Shown here: one piece after another, positions 32,087-40,159 of the stretch
Numbering within the stretch: position 1 is the stretch's first letter
Layout: each line of letters opens with the position of its first letter
Assembly: GCA_023432405.1 (NCBI GenBank)
Contig: JAEYUQ010000006.1
Span: forward strand, 1 to 40,159
Direction of reading: 5' to 3'
Origin: Actinomycetes bacterium
Lineage (GTDB): Bacteria; Actinomycetota; Actinomycetes; Mycobacteriales; Mycobacteriaceae
DNA: 40,159 bases
Notes under the pieces: generated by a model
Database searches by the model: none
Told to the model about the DNA's origin: nothing
What the model saw: only the letters and a program-made list of their open reading frames with translations
Position numbers and translations under genes: made by a program

Positions 32087-35000
32087 ATGCCTATGACTGT
32101 CGAACAGCTAAAGACGTGGCTGAAAGACTGGATAGCAAGGACGACGAATCTTCCGGAAGAAGAGATTGATGAGTTTCAGCCGATGGAGCGCCTCAATCTT
32201 TCCTCTCGTGATGTGGTTGTGCTGTCTGGGGAGTTGGAGCGTCTGCTGGGGGTGACCCTGGAACCGATTGTGGCGTATCAGTATCCCACTATCGACGCCC
32301 TTGCCCAGTACCTTGTGAATCCCACCACCGGCATTGCAGCTAGAGGTGCAGCCCCTGCCCCAGATAGGGATTCCACAGCTGCCACCTCCACTCTCACGTC
32401 CTCCTTCAACGCGCAGGACGTTGCCTATCATGACATTGCCATCGTGGGCATGGCTGCGCGTTTCCCCGGCGCAGAGAATCTGGAGCAGATGTGGGATTTG
32501 CTGGCTTCTGGGCGCAGTGGTGTCGGTGATTTACCGGCTGGCCGGTGGTCTGAGTACAGCAATGATCCAGTCACCATGCACAAGATTAAGAGTGTGAACA
32601 CCGTTGGGGGTTACCTCTCTGATATTGAGACTTTTGACGCGGAGTTCTTTGGGCTTTCCCCGCTGGAGGCCGCCAATATGGATCCCCAGCAGCGCATCAT
32701 CTTGGAAGTAGCCTGGCACGCTCTGGAACACGCCGGTATTCCTGCTAACACCTTGCGCGGCACCTCTACTGGGGTGTTCATTGGTTCCTCTAACAATGAC
32801 TATGGAATGTTGATTGCCTCTGATCCGGCAGAGGCTCACCCCTACGCCCTCACAGGTACGGCCAGTTCAATTATCCCTAACCGTCTTTCGTATGCCTTGG
32901 ACTTGCGCGGCCCTTCGGTGTCTGTGGATACGGCTTGTTCTTCCTCTCTGGTGGCCATTCACCAGGCTGTCCGTGCTCTGCGCTCGGGTGAGGCAGACAC
33001 CGCCTTGGCTGGTGGTGTAAATATCCTGGCCAGCCCCTTTGTGTCCACAGCTTTCGGTGAGTTGGGGGTGTTGAGCCCTTCGGGGGCTATCCACGCCTTT
33101 TCTGCTGATGCGGATGGTTTTATCCGAGGTGAGGGCGCAGGTGTGGTGGTGCTCAAGCGTGTGGCGGATGCCCTGGCTGATGGTGACACTATCCATGCCG
33201 TTATTAAGGGTTCTGCCGTGAATTCGGATGGCCATTCCAATGGCCTTACCGCACCTAATCCTGATGCCCAGGTAGATGTTCTGGAGCGTGCATATCGGGA
33301 CGCTGGGGTAAATCCGTCCACTGTGGATTATGTGGAGGCTCACGGCACGGGCACAATCTTGGGGGATCCTATTGAGGCTCAGGCGTTGGGCCAGGTGTTG
33401 GGGGCTGCTCGTGATGCATATGATCCGCTGTTGCTGGGCTCTTCAAAAACAAACTTTGGGCACACGGAGTCTGCTGCGGGTGCTGCCGCCCTCATTAAGG
33501 TGGTTCTCTCCTTGCAGCATGACACTGTGCCGCCCAGCCTGAATTTCACGGAGCCGAACCCTTACATTGATTTTGAAGCGGATCGCCTGGAAGTGGTGGA
33601 GGATGTCCGCGAGTGGCCAATGTACTCCGGCCGCAGGATATCCGGGGTGTCTGGTTTCGGTTTTGGTGGCACCAATGCTCATGTGGTGGTTTCTGATTTT
33701 CAGCCGGAGGATTACCGCAACCACAGTGAGCCTGTGTGCCCACCTGCTTTGGAATCTGACGCGGTGCTGTTACCTGTCTCTGGGCTTCTTCCTTCACGAC
33801 GTCGCTCAGTGGCGGCTCACATGGCAGACTACCTGGAGTCAGCTGGCCTCCAGGACTCCGATCTGCCTGCTCTTTCCCGCACCTTAGCTGGCCGTAACCA
33901 TGCGCGCTCCCGCGCTGTGGTGTCGGCGTCCACGGTGGATGATGCTGTCACTCGGCTACGCAAAGTGGCTGAGGGGAAGAAGCTGTCCGGTGTGGCATCG
34001 GCGGACGCGCCGTCGTCTGTGGGGCCGGTGTTTGTGTATTCCGGTTTTGGTTCTCAGCATCGCAAGATGGTGAAGGATTTGGTGGCCTCGGCTCCCTCTT
34101 TTGAGGCACGCCTGCGTGAGCTGGATGAGGTGATTGTGTTTGAGTCCGGGTGGTCTCTCTTAGAAAAGATTGCCGATGATTCTCAAACCTATGACACGGA
34201 AACGGGTCAGGCCAGTATTACGGCCATTCAGATTGCCCTGACGGATTATTTGGCCTCCTTGGGAGTTACCCCTGCAGCCGTGATGGGTATGTCTATGGGG
34301 GAGATTGCTGCGGCCTATGCCTGCGGTGGCCTCTCGGCGGAAGATGCCATGCGGATTGCCTGCCACCGTTCTCGCCTGATGGGGGAGGGAGAGCAGCTTC
34401 TGCCGGAGGATCGTCTGGGTGCCATGCTGGTGGCGGAGCTGTCTGCCGAGGAGTTGGAGCAGCTGAATCAGTCCGAGCAGTTCAGCCAGATTGAGCCTGC
34501 TGTGTATGCCGGGCCTGGAATGCTTACTGTGGGCGGGCCTGAGGCACAGGTACAGGCTTTGGCTCAGAAGCTGGACGCTGAGGGTAAGTTTGCTCGCTTG
34601 CTCAAGGTGAAGGGCGCGGGGCATACCAGTTATGTGGATCCCATTTTGGGTGAGCTGGAGGCAGAGATTAGCGATATTGAGCCTCTCCCCATCCGTATTC
34701 CGCTGTTTAGTTCCGTGGATCAAGCTGTGGTGTACCAGCCGGGACAAACTGTCCACAACCCTGATTATTGGTTGCGCTGTACGCGCCATTCTGTTCATTT
34801 CCAGGACGCCACTAAACAGGCTCTGGCTGCTGGGCACACGATGTTGGTGGAGATTTCTCCTCACCCTGTGGCACTGATGGGCATGATGAGCACGGCGCTA
34901 TCTCTGGGGCGTGCAGATGCTCAACTGCTCTTCACGCTCAAGCGCAAAATTCCCGCTGACCAGAGCCTTCACGATCTTCTTGCCGCTCTCTATGTATCTG

Positions 35001-37012
35001 GGGAGCCTGTGGACTTTACCGCCCTGGTGGGTACTGGGGCGCGGCTTCCTGTTCCCGGCACTGCTTTTGAGAAGAACCGCTATTGGACGGACGCTCGCCC
35101 ATCCTCCGGCAGTTCCACTCTTCCCGGTACGCGCGTCACTTTGCCCACCCAGGTGGCGTACACCATAAATGCTGCTTCTGTGCCCTCTTTGGCGTCCCTT
35201 ATCGACGCCGCGGTTCCAGAAGGCTTCACCCGCGTTGCGCTTGAGGAATATGCAGCATTACCGTCTTCTGCGGAGCTGACCACCCAGGTAGAGCACAATG
35301 TGGCCGGGGTGGTGATTCGCGTGTACTCCGTGACGGAGTCCGGGGACACCACCCTCCTGGCTGAAGCCTTTGCGGTGGGGTCTGCTGCTGCCTCTGGGGT
35401 GAGTGCAGCCCTGGGTGCTACCTCCTCCAGCCTCAGTACCTCTGGTGTGGGTGTGGCTGGTTCCGCAGATTCTGCAGGTGCGGGTAGCCCCACTGCGCCT
35501 GGCGCCGCAACTGCTTCCTCCGCCGATTCTCGCTGGCACGCGGATTCTGGGGAGACAGTGGCAGATCACCTGCGGTTCATTGTGTCGGAGTCAATGGGCT
35601 ATGAGGTGGAGGATCTTCCTGATGAGCTTCCGCTTATTGATCTTGGCTTGGATTCCCTCATGGGTATGCGGATTAAGAACCGGGTGGAGAATGACTTTCA
35701 AATTCCCCCACTAGATGTGCAGACTCTTCGAGATGCCTCGGTGGCGGATGTTATTAGCATCGTGGAAGATGCTGTGCGCAAGCGTAATGATCCTGAGGTG
35801 ATTGTGGCAGCCCAAGCCCAGGAAGCACAGGAGGCTGAGGAAGCTCAGGCTGCACAGGCCACAGCCACTGCGCAGGGCAAGCAACCCCAACCGGCTCAAG
35901 GTAAGCAACCCCAACCGGCGCAAGGCGCCGGTGTTGCCCCTCGGGACGCCTCGGAGCGTCTGGTGTTTGCCACATGGGCAGGAATCACGGGTCAGGCTGC
36001 TGCTGGTGTCACCAGCCCTCTGCCCAGCATTGACCAGCCCACTGCGCAGAAGGTGGCAGATCGCCTCAATGAGCGTGCTCATAGCACTCTGACTGCTGAG
36101 GATATTCTGGCTGCTGGCACTCTAGAGCCCCTTGCAGACGCCGTTCGTGACGGCCTGGAGGTGGCTGTGGAGGGGAACATTCGTATTCTGCGCGAGCGCT
36201 CGGAAGGCTCTACTGCCGCCTCCGTGTTCATGTTCCATCCGGCTGGGGGCTCTTCGGTGGTGTATGAACCGCTTACCCGTCGTTTGAACCCCTCTGTCCC
36301 TGTCTATGGCGTGGAGCGCTTAGAGGGGTCCTTGGAGGATCGTGCTCAGCAGTATGTGGAGGACATTCTCAAGCTCTCCTCGGGGTATCCCCTCGTGTTG
36401 GGGGGCTGGAGTTTTGGTGGTGCTCTTGCTATGGAAGTGGCAAAGATTCTTAAGGAGCGCGGTCAGCGTGTGGATCTTATTGCCCTTCTGGATACAGTGC
36501 GCCCTGCGGAGGATATTCCCGATACTGTGGAGGAAACCAAGGCCCGGTGGGATCGCTACGCAGCCTTTGCGAATAAAACCTACAACCTGGATTTTGAGGT
36601 TCCCTATGAGCTTTTGGAAACTGCTGGGGAAGATGCTCTTATTCAGATGATGGCTGCCTACTTGTCCAGCCCTGAGGCTGCTGCTCACGGTGTTGCGGCA
36701 GGGGTGTTGGAGCACCAGCGTGCCAGTTTTGTCGATAACCAGATTCTCGGGAATCTAGCTCTGGATCGCTACGCTGACCTTGACATTCCCGTTCTCCTGT
36801 TCCGTGCTGAGCGTATGCATGATGGCGCCATTGAGTTGGAGCCTCGGTACGCCACGGTGAAACCAGACGGCGGTTGGGGAGATGTGGTGAAGGATCTAGA
36901 GATTGTTCAGCTACATGGGGATCACCTGGCTGTGGTTGATGAACCGGAGATTGCTACGGTAGCAGTGAATCTAGAACGTAGACTTCTGCTCTTGGAGAGT
37001 GATTATCGGTGA
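32087..37012 (+). CDS. pks13: Polyketide synthase Pks13, mycolic acid condensase
   Basis: A multidomain enzyme of 1641 residues that condenses activated meromycolate with a carboxylated acyl chain to make the mycolate precursor. Domains in order: N-terminal acyl carrier (S40 in LNLSSRDVV); ketosynthase from about 116 (C284 in DTACSSSLVA, H419 in EAHGTGT, H459 in NFGHTES); acyltransferase (S736 in GMSMGE, with Met where many have His); C-terminal acyl carrier (S1190 in LGLDSLMGM); a Gln/Pro/Ala linker with two QGKQPQPA units; and thioesterase (S1442 in GWSFGG, H1613 in HGDHLAVVDEP). All catalytic residues are present. GAGGAAG lies 5 bases before ATG 32087. It overlaps accD4 by 4 bases. The length is near that of corynebacterial Pks13. 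Confidence 0.97.
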   Translation: MPMTVEQLKTWLKDWIARTTNLPEEEIDEFQPMERLNLSSRDVVVLSGELERLLGVTLEPIVAYQYPTIDALAQYLVNPTTGIAARGAAPAPDRDSTAATSTLTSSFNAQDVAYHDIAIVGMAARFPGAENLEQMWDLLASGRSGVGDLPAGRWSEYSNDPVTMHKIKSVNTVGGYLSDIETFDAEFFGLSPLEAANMDPQQRIILEVAWHALEHAGIPANTLRGTSTGVFIGSSNNDYGMLIASDPAEAHPYALTGTASSIIPNRLSYALDLRGPSVSVDTACSSSLVAIHQAVRALRSGEADTALAGGVNILASPFVSTAFGELGVLSPSGAIHAFSADADGFIRGEGAGVVVLKRVADALADGDTIHAVIKGSAVNSDGHSNGLTAPNPDAQVDVLERAYRDAGVNPSTVDYVEAHGTGTILGDPIEAQALGQVLGAARDAYDPLLLGSSKTNFGHTESAAGAAALIKVVLSLQHDTVPPSLNFTEPNPYIDFEADRLEVVEDVREWPMYSGRRISGVSGFGFGGTNAHVVVSDFQPEDYRNHSEPVCPPALESDAVLLPVSGLLPSRRRSVAAHMADYLESAGLQDSDLPALSRTLAGRNHARSRAVVSASTVDDAVTRLRKVAEGKKLSGVASADAPSSVGPVFVYSGFGSQHRKMVKDLVASAPSFEARLRELDEVIVFESGWSLLEKIADDSQTYDTETGQASITAIQIALTDYLASLGVTPAAVMGMSMGEIAAAYACGGLSAEDAMRIACHRSRLMGEGEQLLPEDRLGAMLVAELSAEELEQLNQSEQFSQIEPAVYAGPGMLTVGGPEAQVQALAQKLDAEGKFARLLKVKGAGHTSYVDPILGELEAEISDIEPLPIRIPLFSSVDQAVVYQPGQTVHNPDYWLRCTRHSVHFQDATKQALAAGHTMLVEISPHPVALMGMMSTALSLGRADAQLLFTLKRKIPADQSLHDLLAALYVSGEPVDFTALVGTGARLPVPGTAFEKNRYWTDARPSSGSSTLPGTRVTLPTQVAYTINAASVPSLASLIDAAVPEGFTRVALEEYAALPSSAELTTQVEHNVAGVVIRVYSVTESGDTTLLAEAFAVGSAAASGVSAALGATSSSLSTSGVGVAGSADSAGAGSPTAPGAATASSADSRWHADSGETVADHLRFIVSESMGYEVEDLPDELPLIDLGLDSLMGMRIKNRVENDFQIPPLDVQTLRDASVADVISIVEDAVRKRNDPEVIVAAQAQEAQEAEEAQAAQATATAQGKQPQPAQGKQPQPAQGAGVAPRDASERLVFATWAGITGQAAAGVTSPLPSIDQPTAQKVADRLNERAHSTLTAEDILAAGTLEPLADAVRDGLEVAVEGNIRILRERSEGSTAASVFMFHPAGGSSVVYEPLTRRLNPSVPVYGVERLEGSLEDRAQQYVEDILKLSSGYPLVLGGWSFGGALAMEVAKILKERGQRVDLIALLDTVRPAEDIPDTVEETKARWDRYAAFANKTYNLDFEVPYELLETAGEDALIQMMAAYLSSPEAAAHGVAAGVLEHQRASFVDNQILGNLALDRYADLDIPVLLFRAERMHDGAIELEPRYATVKPDGGWGDVVKDLEIVQLHGDHLAVVDEPEIATVAVNLERRLLLLESDYR

Positions 37013-38604
37013 CCACGGATAACTCGGATGTCCTTCAATCCACGCACAATCCAGGTACTCCTTCCACCACTGCGCAGAAAATCGCTGATCTCAAGGAACG
37101 CCTGACCCAGGCTCAGGACCCTGGTTCGGAGCGTTCCCGTGCCAAACGTGACGCCGCTGGGCGTACCACTCCTCGGCAACGCATTGAGCGCCTTTTGGAC
37201 CCAGGTTCGTTCATGGAGGTAGGCGCGTTGGCACGCACCCCGGGAGATCCAGAGGCGCGCTATTCGGACGGTGTGGTCACAGGCTATGGCCGTGTGGATG
37301 GGCGTCCCGTGGTGGTGTATGCCCATGACAAAACGGTGTATGGCGGTTCCGTGGGGGTCACCTTCGGCCGTAAGGTGTGTGAGGTCATGGATATGGCCAT
37401 TAAAATTGGCTGCCCCGTGATTGGTATTCAGGATTCCGGCGGCGCACGTATCCAGGATGCTGTTACCTCTTTGGCCATGTATTCGGAGATTTCTCGGCGT
37501 CAGCTTCCTTTGTCTGGGCGTTGCCCCCAAATCTCTATTATGTTGGGGAAGTCTGCCGGTGGTGCTGTTTATGCTCCCGTTACCACTGATTTTGTGGTGG
37601 GCGTGGAGGATGAAACGGAGATGTATGTGACCGGCCCTGCTGTGATTAAGGAGGTCACGGGGGAGGACATCAGTTCTGCTGACCTTGGCAACGCCCGTGT
37701 TCAGGAGGAGTCCGGCAACATTTCAGCTGTGGTGGGCAGTGAAGAGGAAGCCTTTGAGTATGTTCGGGATCTTCTTGCCCACCTTCCTCTTACCTGTTTT
37801 GACCAGCCTCCCCTTTTCGACGCCCCCTCGGACGAGGAGGTGTCTCAAGATACTGACCTGGATTCCTTCATGCCGGATGATTCCAACGCTGGCTATGACA
37901 TGATGGATCTTCTCCGGCAATTGGGTGATACCCCTGATCTTCTGGAAATTCAGGCTAATTATGGTCCTAACCTGATTTGTGCTTTCGGGCGTATTGACGG
38001 GCGTGCAGTAGGTTTTGTGGCCTCCCAACCCATGATGTATGCGGGCTGCATTGATGCGGACGCAGCCGATAAAGGTGCCCGTTTTATCCGTATTTGTGAC
38101 GCCTACAACATCCCCCTGGTGTTTGTGGTGGATACCCCTGGTTACTTGCCGGGTATTCAGCAGGAGCGCGTGGGGCTCATTCACCGCGGTGCCAAACTGG
38201 CCTTTTCTCTGGTGGAGGCCACAGTGCCGAAGGTGTCTCTCATTGTGCGTAAGGCTTATGGTGGCGCCTATGCCGTCATGGGGTCTAAAAATCTGTCCGG
38301 TGATATTAACCTGGCCTGGCCCACTGCGCAGATTGCTGTGATGGGTTCTGCTGCTGCCGTGGTGATGCTCCAGGGTAAGCAGTTAGCAAAGCTTCCCCCT
38401 GAGCAGCGGGAGACGCAAAAGAAGCTCTTTATGGATTTTTATGACCAGACCATGACGTCTCCCTATATGGCTGCGGAGCGTGGCTACATTGACGCGATGA
38501 TTCAGCCACATGAGAGCCGTCTTGCTTTACGACGCGCCTTGCGCCAACTGGCTGATAAGCAGGCGTCGGATTTACCCAAGAAACACGCCATCAACCCCCT
38601 GTAA
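37009..38604 (+). CDS. accD4: Acyl-CoA carboxylase carboxyltransferase subunit AccD4 (AccD3 in corynebacteria)
   Basis: A carboxyltransferase beta subunit of 531 residues that works with biotinylated AccA3 and an epsilon subunit to carboxylate a long acyl-CoA, the extender used by Pks13. The N-terminal half has RIERLLDPGSFMEVG, VVVYAHDKTVYGGSVG, IQDSGGARIQDAV and the oxyanion-hole region GKSAGGAVYAP. The C-terminal half has FVVDTPGYLPGIQQE, VRKAYGGAYAVMGSK and WPTAQIAVMGS. It starts at GTG 37009, overlapping the pks13 stop by 4 bases (GTGA), and ends the operon before a hairpin. The pks13-accD4 pairing and all signature motifs make the call firm; the family has several close paralogues elsewhere in such genomes. 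Confidence 0.95.
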   Translation: MTTDNSDVLQSTHNPGTPSTTAQKIADLKERLTQAQDPGSERSRAKRDAAGRTTPRQRIERLLDPGSFMEVGALARTPGDPEARYSDGVVTGYGRVDGRPVVVYAHDKTVYGGSVGVTFGRKVCEVMDMAIKIGCPVIGIQDSGGARIQDAVTSLAMYSEISRRQLPLSGRCPQISIMLGKSAGGAVYAPVTTDFVVGVEDETEMYVTGPAVIKEVTGEDISSADLGNARVQEESGNISAVVGSEEEAFEYVRDLLAHLPLTCFDQPPLFDAPSDEEVSQDTDLDSFMPDDSNAGYDMMDLLRQLGDTPDLLEIQANYGPNLICAFGRIDGRAVGFVASQPMMYAGCIDADAADKGARFIRICDAYNIPLVFVVDTPGYLPGIQQERVGLIHRGAKLAFSLVEATVPKVSLIVRKAYGGAYAVMGSKNLSGDINLAWPTAQIAVMGSAAAVVMLQGKQLAKLPPEQRETQKKLFMDFYDQTMTSPYMAAERGYIDAMIQPHESRLALRRALRQLADKQASDLPKKHAINPL

Positions 38605-38614
38605 AATATCGCAA

Positions 38615-38639
38615 ACTCCACCCCACTCGGGGGTGGAGT
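38615..38639 (+). terminator. Hairpin after accD4
   Basis: ACTCCACCCC and GGGGTGGAGT form a perfect 10-bp stem with a 5-base loop, 11 bases after the accD4 stop. There is no T run, but position and strength fit termination of the pks13-accD4 operon. Confidence 0.7.
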
Positions 38640-38930
38640 GTCGAGTGTAGCTTGGAGTTTCCATTTCTTTCCCAGGTAGCAGTGAGACTTCTCACATCAA
38701 TTTCTCACATAGTGAAACGAATGGGGTTGAAGTAGAGTACTGAGCGTACTACCCTGGACGGACATACAGGTTCGCCACAGGTGTTGTGTTGCTGACCCGT
38801 CACCGCGCCCGTCCATTCCGTCCTAGGTCTCAGAACCTACGGGGGGGGGGTGGTCATGGCCACTGCATAAGCCTTCACCGTGATTCTGTCTGATAGTTGC
38901 AGTACTGATTCCTCGTAGAAAGACACGCAC
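38640..38930 (+). promoter_or_regulatory. Long leader/promoter region of the surface adhesin gene
   Basis: No gene is visible. Elements seen: an inverted repeat GTGAGA-CT-TCTCAC at 38682-38695; a second small palindrome TCAC-ATA-GTGA at 38705-38715; the direct repeat TTCTCACAT at 38689 and 38702; a possible TTGAAG/TACTAC pair near 38727-38752; and a run of 10 G at 38841-38850. In-frame stops (TAA 38868, TAG 38916) lie between the G run and the GTG start, so the tract cannot extend the protein. Confidence 0.5.
38841..38850 (+). repeat. Ten-G tract 80 bases upstream of the adhesin start
   Basis: Ten consecutive G between CCTAC and TGGTC. It is the longest single-base run seen in the window and lies in the non-coding leader of a surface-protein gene. 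Confidence 0.9.
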
Positions 38931-40159
38931 GTGAAATCTGAGACATTTGCAAAGTGGAGGTCGAGCGGTCGCCTTCCTATTGTCCTCCTAGTCGTAATAT
39001 CGCTGGTTTTCGCCATGCTAACGGTAGTAGGTCCTACCAAGGCCTCTGCGCAGGAAACCACAGAGGATGACACTCAAATCTCAGTGGGGGATTTCGTTGC
39101 CCTTGATAACTGGCGGGAAAGTTCAGCTACTGGCAGTAATAAAGAAGTTATATTCTACAAAAATGGACAGATACTCACTGTACCTGGAGGTCCGTCAATC
39201 CTACCGGAAGGTGCTGCACTTTTCAATATAACGGCTTATACAGATTATCAAAAGACTGTAAATACTATTGATAAAATCTGTACCGGAATAAAAATCGGTG
39301 GTACTATTGGCAGCCTCATTCCAGGTCTAGGGAGTATTGCTGGCTACGCAAATCAAATTGCTCAATATTGTGATATGGGGCAAGAGGGTATATTAAAAAT
39401 CGTAGAAGTTGCCAATGGTATAGGTGACTTTTTCGAGAAGATATTTGGTGACGGCCAAGATTTATCTGAAAAGTTTGTTGCATACTGTATTGAGCCATTT
39501 ACTGAAGTGGAGAAAAACGATACTGTAGCCCGTCAAGTGTCTACATGGGATCAGTATTCTGCGAACGCTAAACAGCGCTACTACTACGGTATGACATCTA
39601 ACCCCGGAAGTAACAGCGAGGGTTTTGGATTTAGTGCGAATGGGAATCAAGAGAAAATCAACTGGATAATACATAATAGTTATCCCTATCTGCCATTGGA
39701 AACGCTCCAAGAAAAGATGCCGAATCTCAGTGAAGTTGAAGCTGTAGCTGCAACCCAAGCCGCGATTTGGTACTACGTAACGAACGAAAAACCGGATTTT
39801 CAGACTCCGTCAGGAACGGGATATAACAATCTTGCAATGTCCAATCCTGAATTTGAGGTGCTTTTTAATCAGCTTATCGAAAGTGCCCAGAATATGCCGG
39901 AGGAGGATATTTCGGGCCTAACTGGCCGTTTAGCTTTGACGTCCGGTGGCCAGTCAATGATTATCGTCGAGGAAAATGGCAGTTCAAAGCCTGAGCCTGA
40001 AACCCCTGAGGAGGCTCCGAAGTCGTCGATTGGTACGGATGTGTCTCCGAAGTCTGCTGTGTTGAAGGCTGGGGATACGGTGACGGATACGGTGTCGTAT
40101 GAGGGGTTGACGCCTGGTGTTGAGTATGTGCTTCATGCTGAGTTGCGTGATAAGGGTGC
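38931..40159 (+). CDS. Thioester-domain surface adhesin with T-Q ester/VaFE-type repeat, 5' part
   Basis: A frame from GTG 38931 stays open to the window edge (409 codons so far), so the gene is partial. Residues 1-43 are a signal peptide: basic WRSSGRLP, then IVLLVVISLVFAMLTVVG, ending KASA before QETT. The next 300 residues look like a class I thioester domain: Cys186 in VAYCIEP and Gln276 in TQAAIWYY are the pair that forms an internal thioester for covalent attachment to host surfaces. After a Pro/Glu linker (KPEPETPEEAPK) a repeat starts (DVSPKSAVLKAGDTVTDTVS, then LTPGVEYVLHAELRDKG) typical of T-Q ester-bond/VaFE domains. A C-terminal sorting signal would lie outside. The thioester part is AT-rich, the repeat part is not. 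Confidence 0.85.
   Translation, partial: MKSETFAKWRSSGRLPIVLLVVISLVFAMLTVVGPTKASAQETTEDDTQISVGDFVALDNWRESSATGSNKEVIFYKNGQILTVPGGPSILPEGAALFNITAYTDYQKTVNTIDKICTGIKIGGTIGSLIPGLGSIAGYANQIAQYCDMGQEGILKIVEVANGIGDFFEKIFGDGQDLSEKFVAYCIEPFTEVEKNDTVARQVSTWDQYSANAKQRYYYGMTSNPGSNSEGFGFSANGNQEKINWIIHNSYPYLPLETLQEKMPNLSEVEAVAATQAAIWYYVTNEKPDFQTPSGTGYNNLAMSNPEFEVLFNQLIESAQNMPEEDISGLTGRLALTSGGQSMIIVEENGSSKPEPETPEEAPKSSIGTDVSPKSAVLKAGDTVTDTVSYEGLTPGVEYVLHAELRDKG

Noticed and set aside
38837..39073. Minus-strand frame covering the 10-G tract
   Set aside because: It lies opposite the signal peptide of the adhesin, has a low-complexity end created by the G run and no supporting start signal.

Overview
The window comes from a mycolic-acid-producing actinobacterium of the order Mycobacteriales. 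It reads like a Corynebacterium, Dietzia or Lawsonella relative; the genus cannot be fixed from sequence reading alone. The evidence is a nearly complete mycolate and arabinogalactan assembly locus in the same order as the Mycobacterium tuberculosis Rv3838c-Rv3799c segment: histidine phosphatase, metallopeptidase, septum-formation protein and serS, then HAD phosphatase, acyltransferase, LGFP amidase, glf, glfT2, PAP2, ubiA, mycolyltransferases, Rv3802-type cutinase, fadD32, pks13 and accD4. Base composition is moderately GC-rich, with two clearly AT-richer patches at about 4.9-7.85 kb and 39.1-39.95 kb.

Layout. 1-3.5 kb: the 3' end of a histidine phosphatase, a small zinc metallopeptidase, a membrane septum-formation protein with a long basic repeat-rich cytoplasmic tail, and a GntR/UTRA regulator (FarR-like). 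3.6-4.9 kb: serS. 5.0-7.8 kb: an AT-rich cassette encoding a lactococcin-972-type bacteriocin, two membrane proteins and an ABC ATPase, the last three joined by 4-base overlaps. 7.85-10.3 kb: a HAD phosphatase and a PlsC acyltransferase whose C-terminus looks like a degenerate HAD module. 10.4-13.1 kb, minus strand: a secreted PGRP-type amidase with LGFP repeats. 13.3-19.2 kb: glf, an extra PAP2 phosphatase, a small membrane protein, glfT2, a second PAP2 phosphatase and ubiA, supplying galactan and decaprenyl-phosphoryl-arabinose precursors. 19.35-21.4 kb, minus strand: an acyltransferase-3/SGNH protein where aftB is usually found. 21.8-38.6 kb: two mycolyltransferases, a DUF732-like lipoprotein, a cutinase-like lipase, FadD32 copy 1, a secreted SGNH hydrolase, FadD32 copy 2, Pks13 and AccD4. 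38.6 kb to the end: a long leader with a 10-G tract and the start of a thioester-domain adhesin with a T-Q/VaFE-type repeat, running off the window.

How the genes work together. AccD4 carboxylates one fatty acyl-CoA, FadD32 activates the meromycolate, and Pks13 condenses the two. Mycolyltransferases then move mycolates to trehalose or arabinogalactan, whose galactan and arabinan donors come from glf, glfT2, PAP2 and ubiA. The cutinase-like lipase and SGNH hydrolase are candidate remodelling enzymes.

The main unusual points are: (1) a 7-G tract that puts the signal peptide of the SGNH hydrolase out of frame by one base; (2) a 10-G tract in the leader of the adhesin gene; (3) two diverged FadD32 genes around that hydrolase; (4) the lactococcin-972 cassette; (5) a PlsC/pseudo-HAD fusion beside an intact HAD gene; (6) aftB replaced by an O-acyltransferase; (7) repeated TANNNT-N6-8-start arrangements, which suggest leaderless transcripts.
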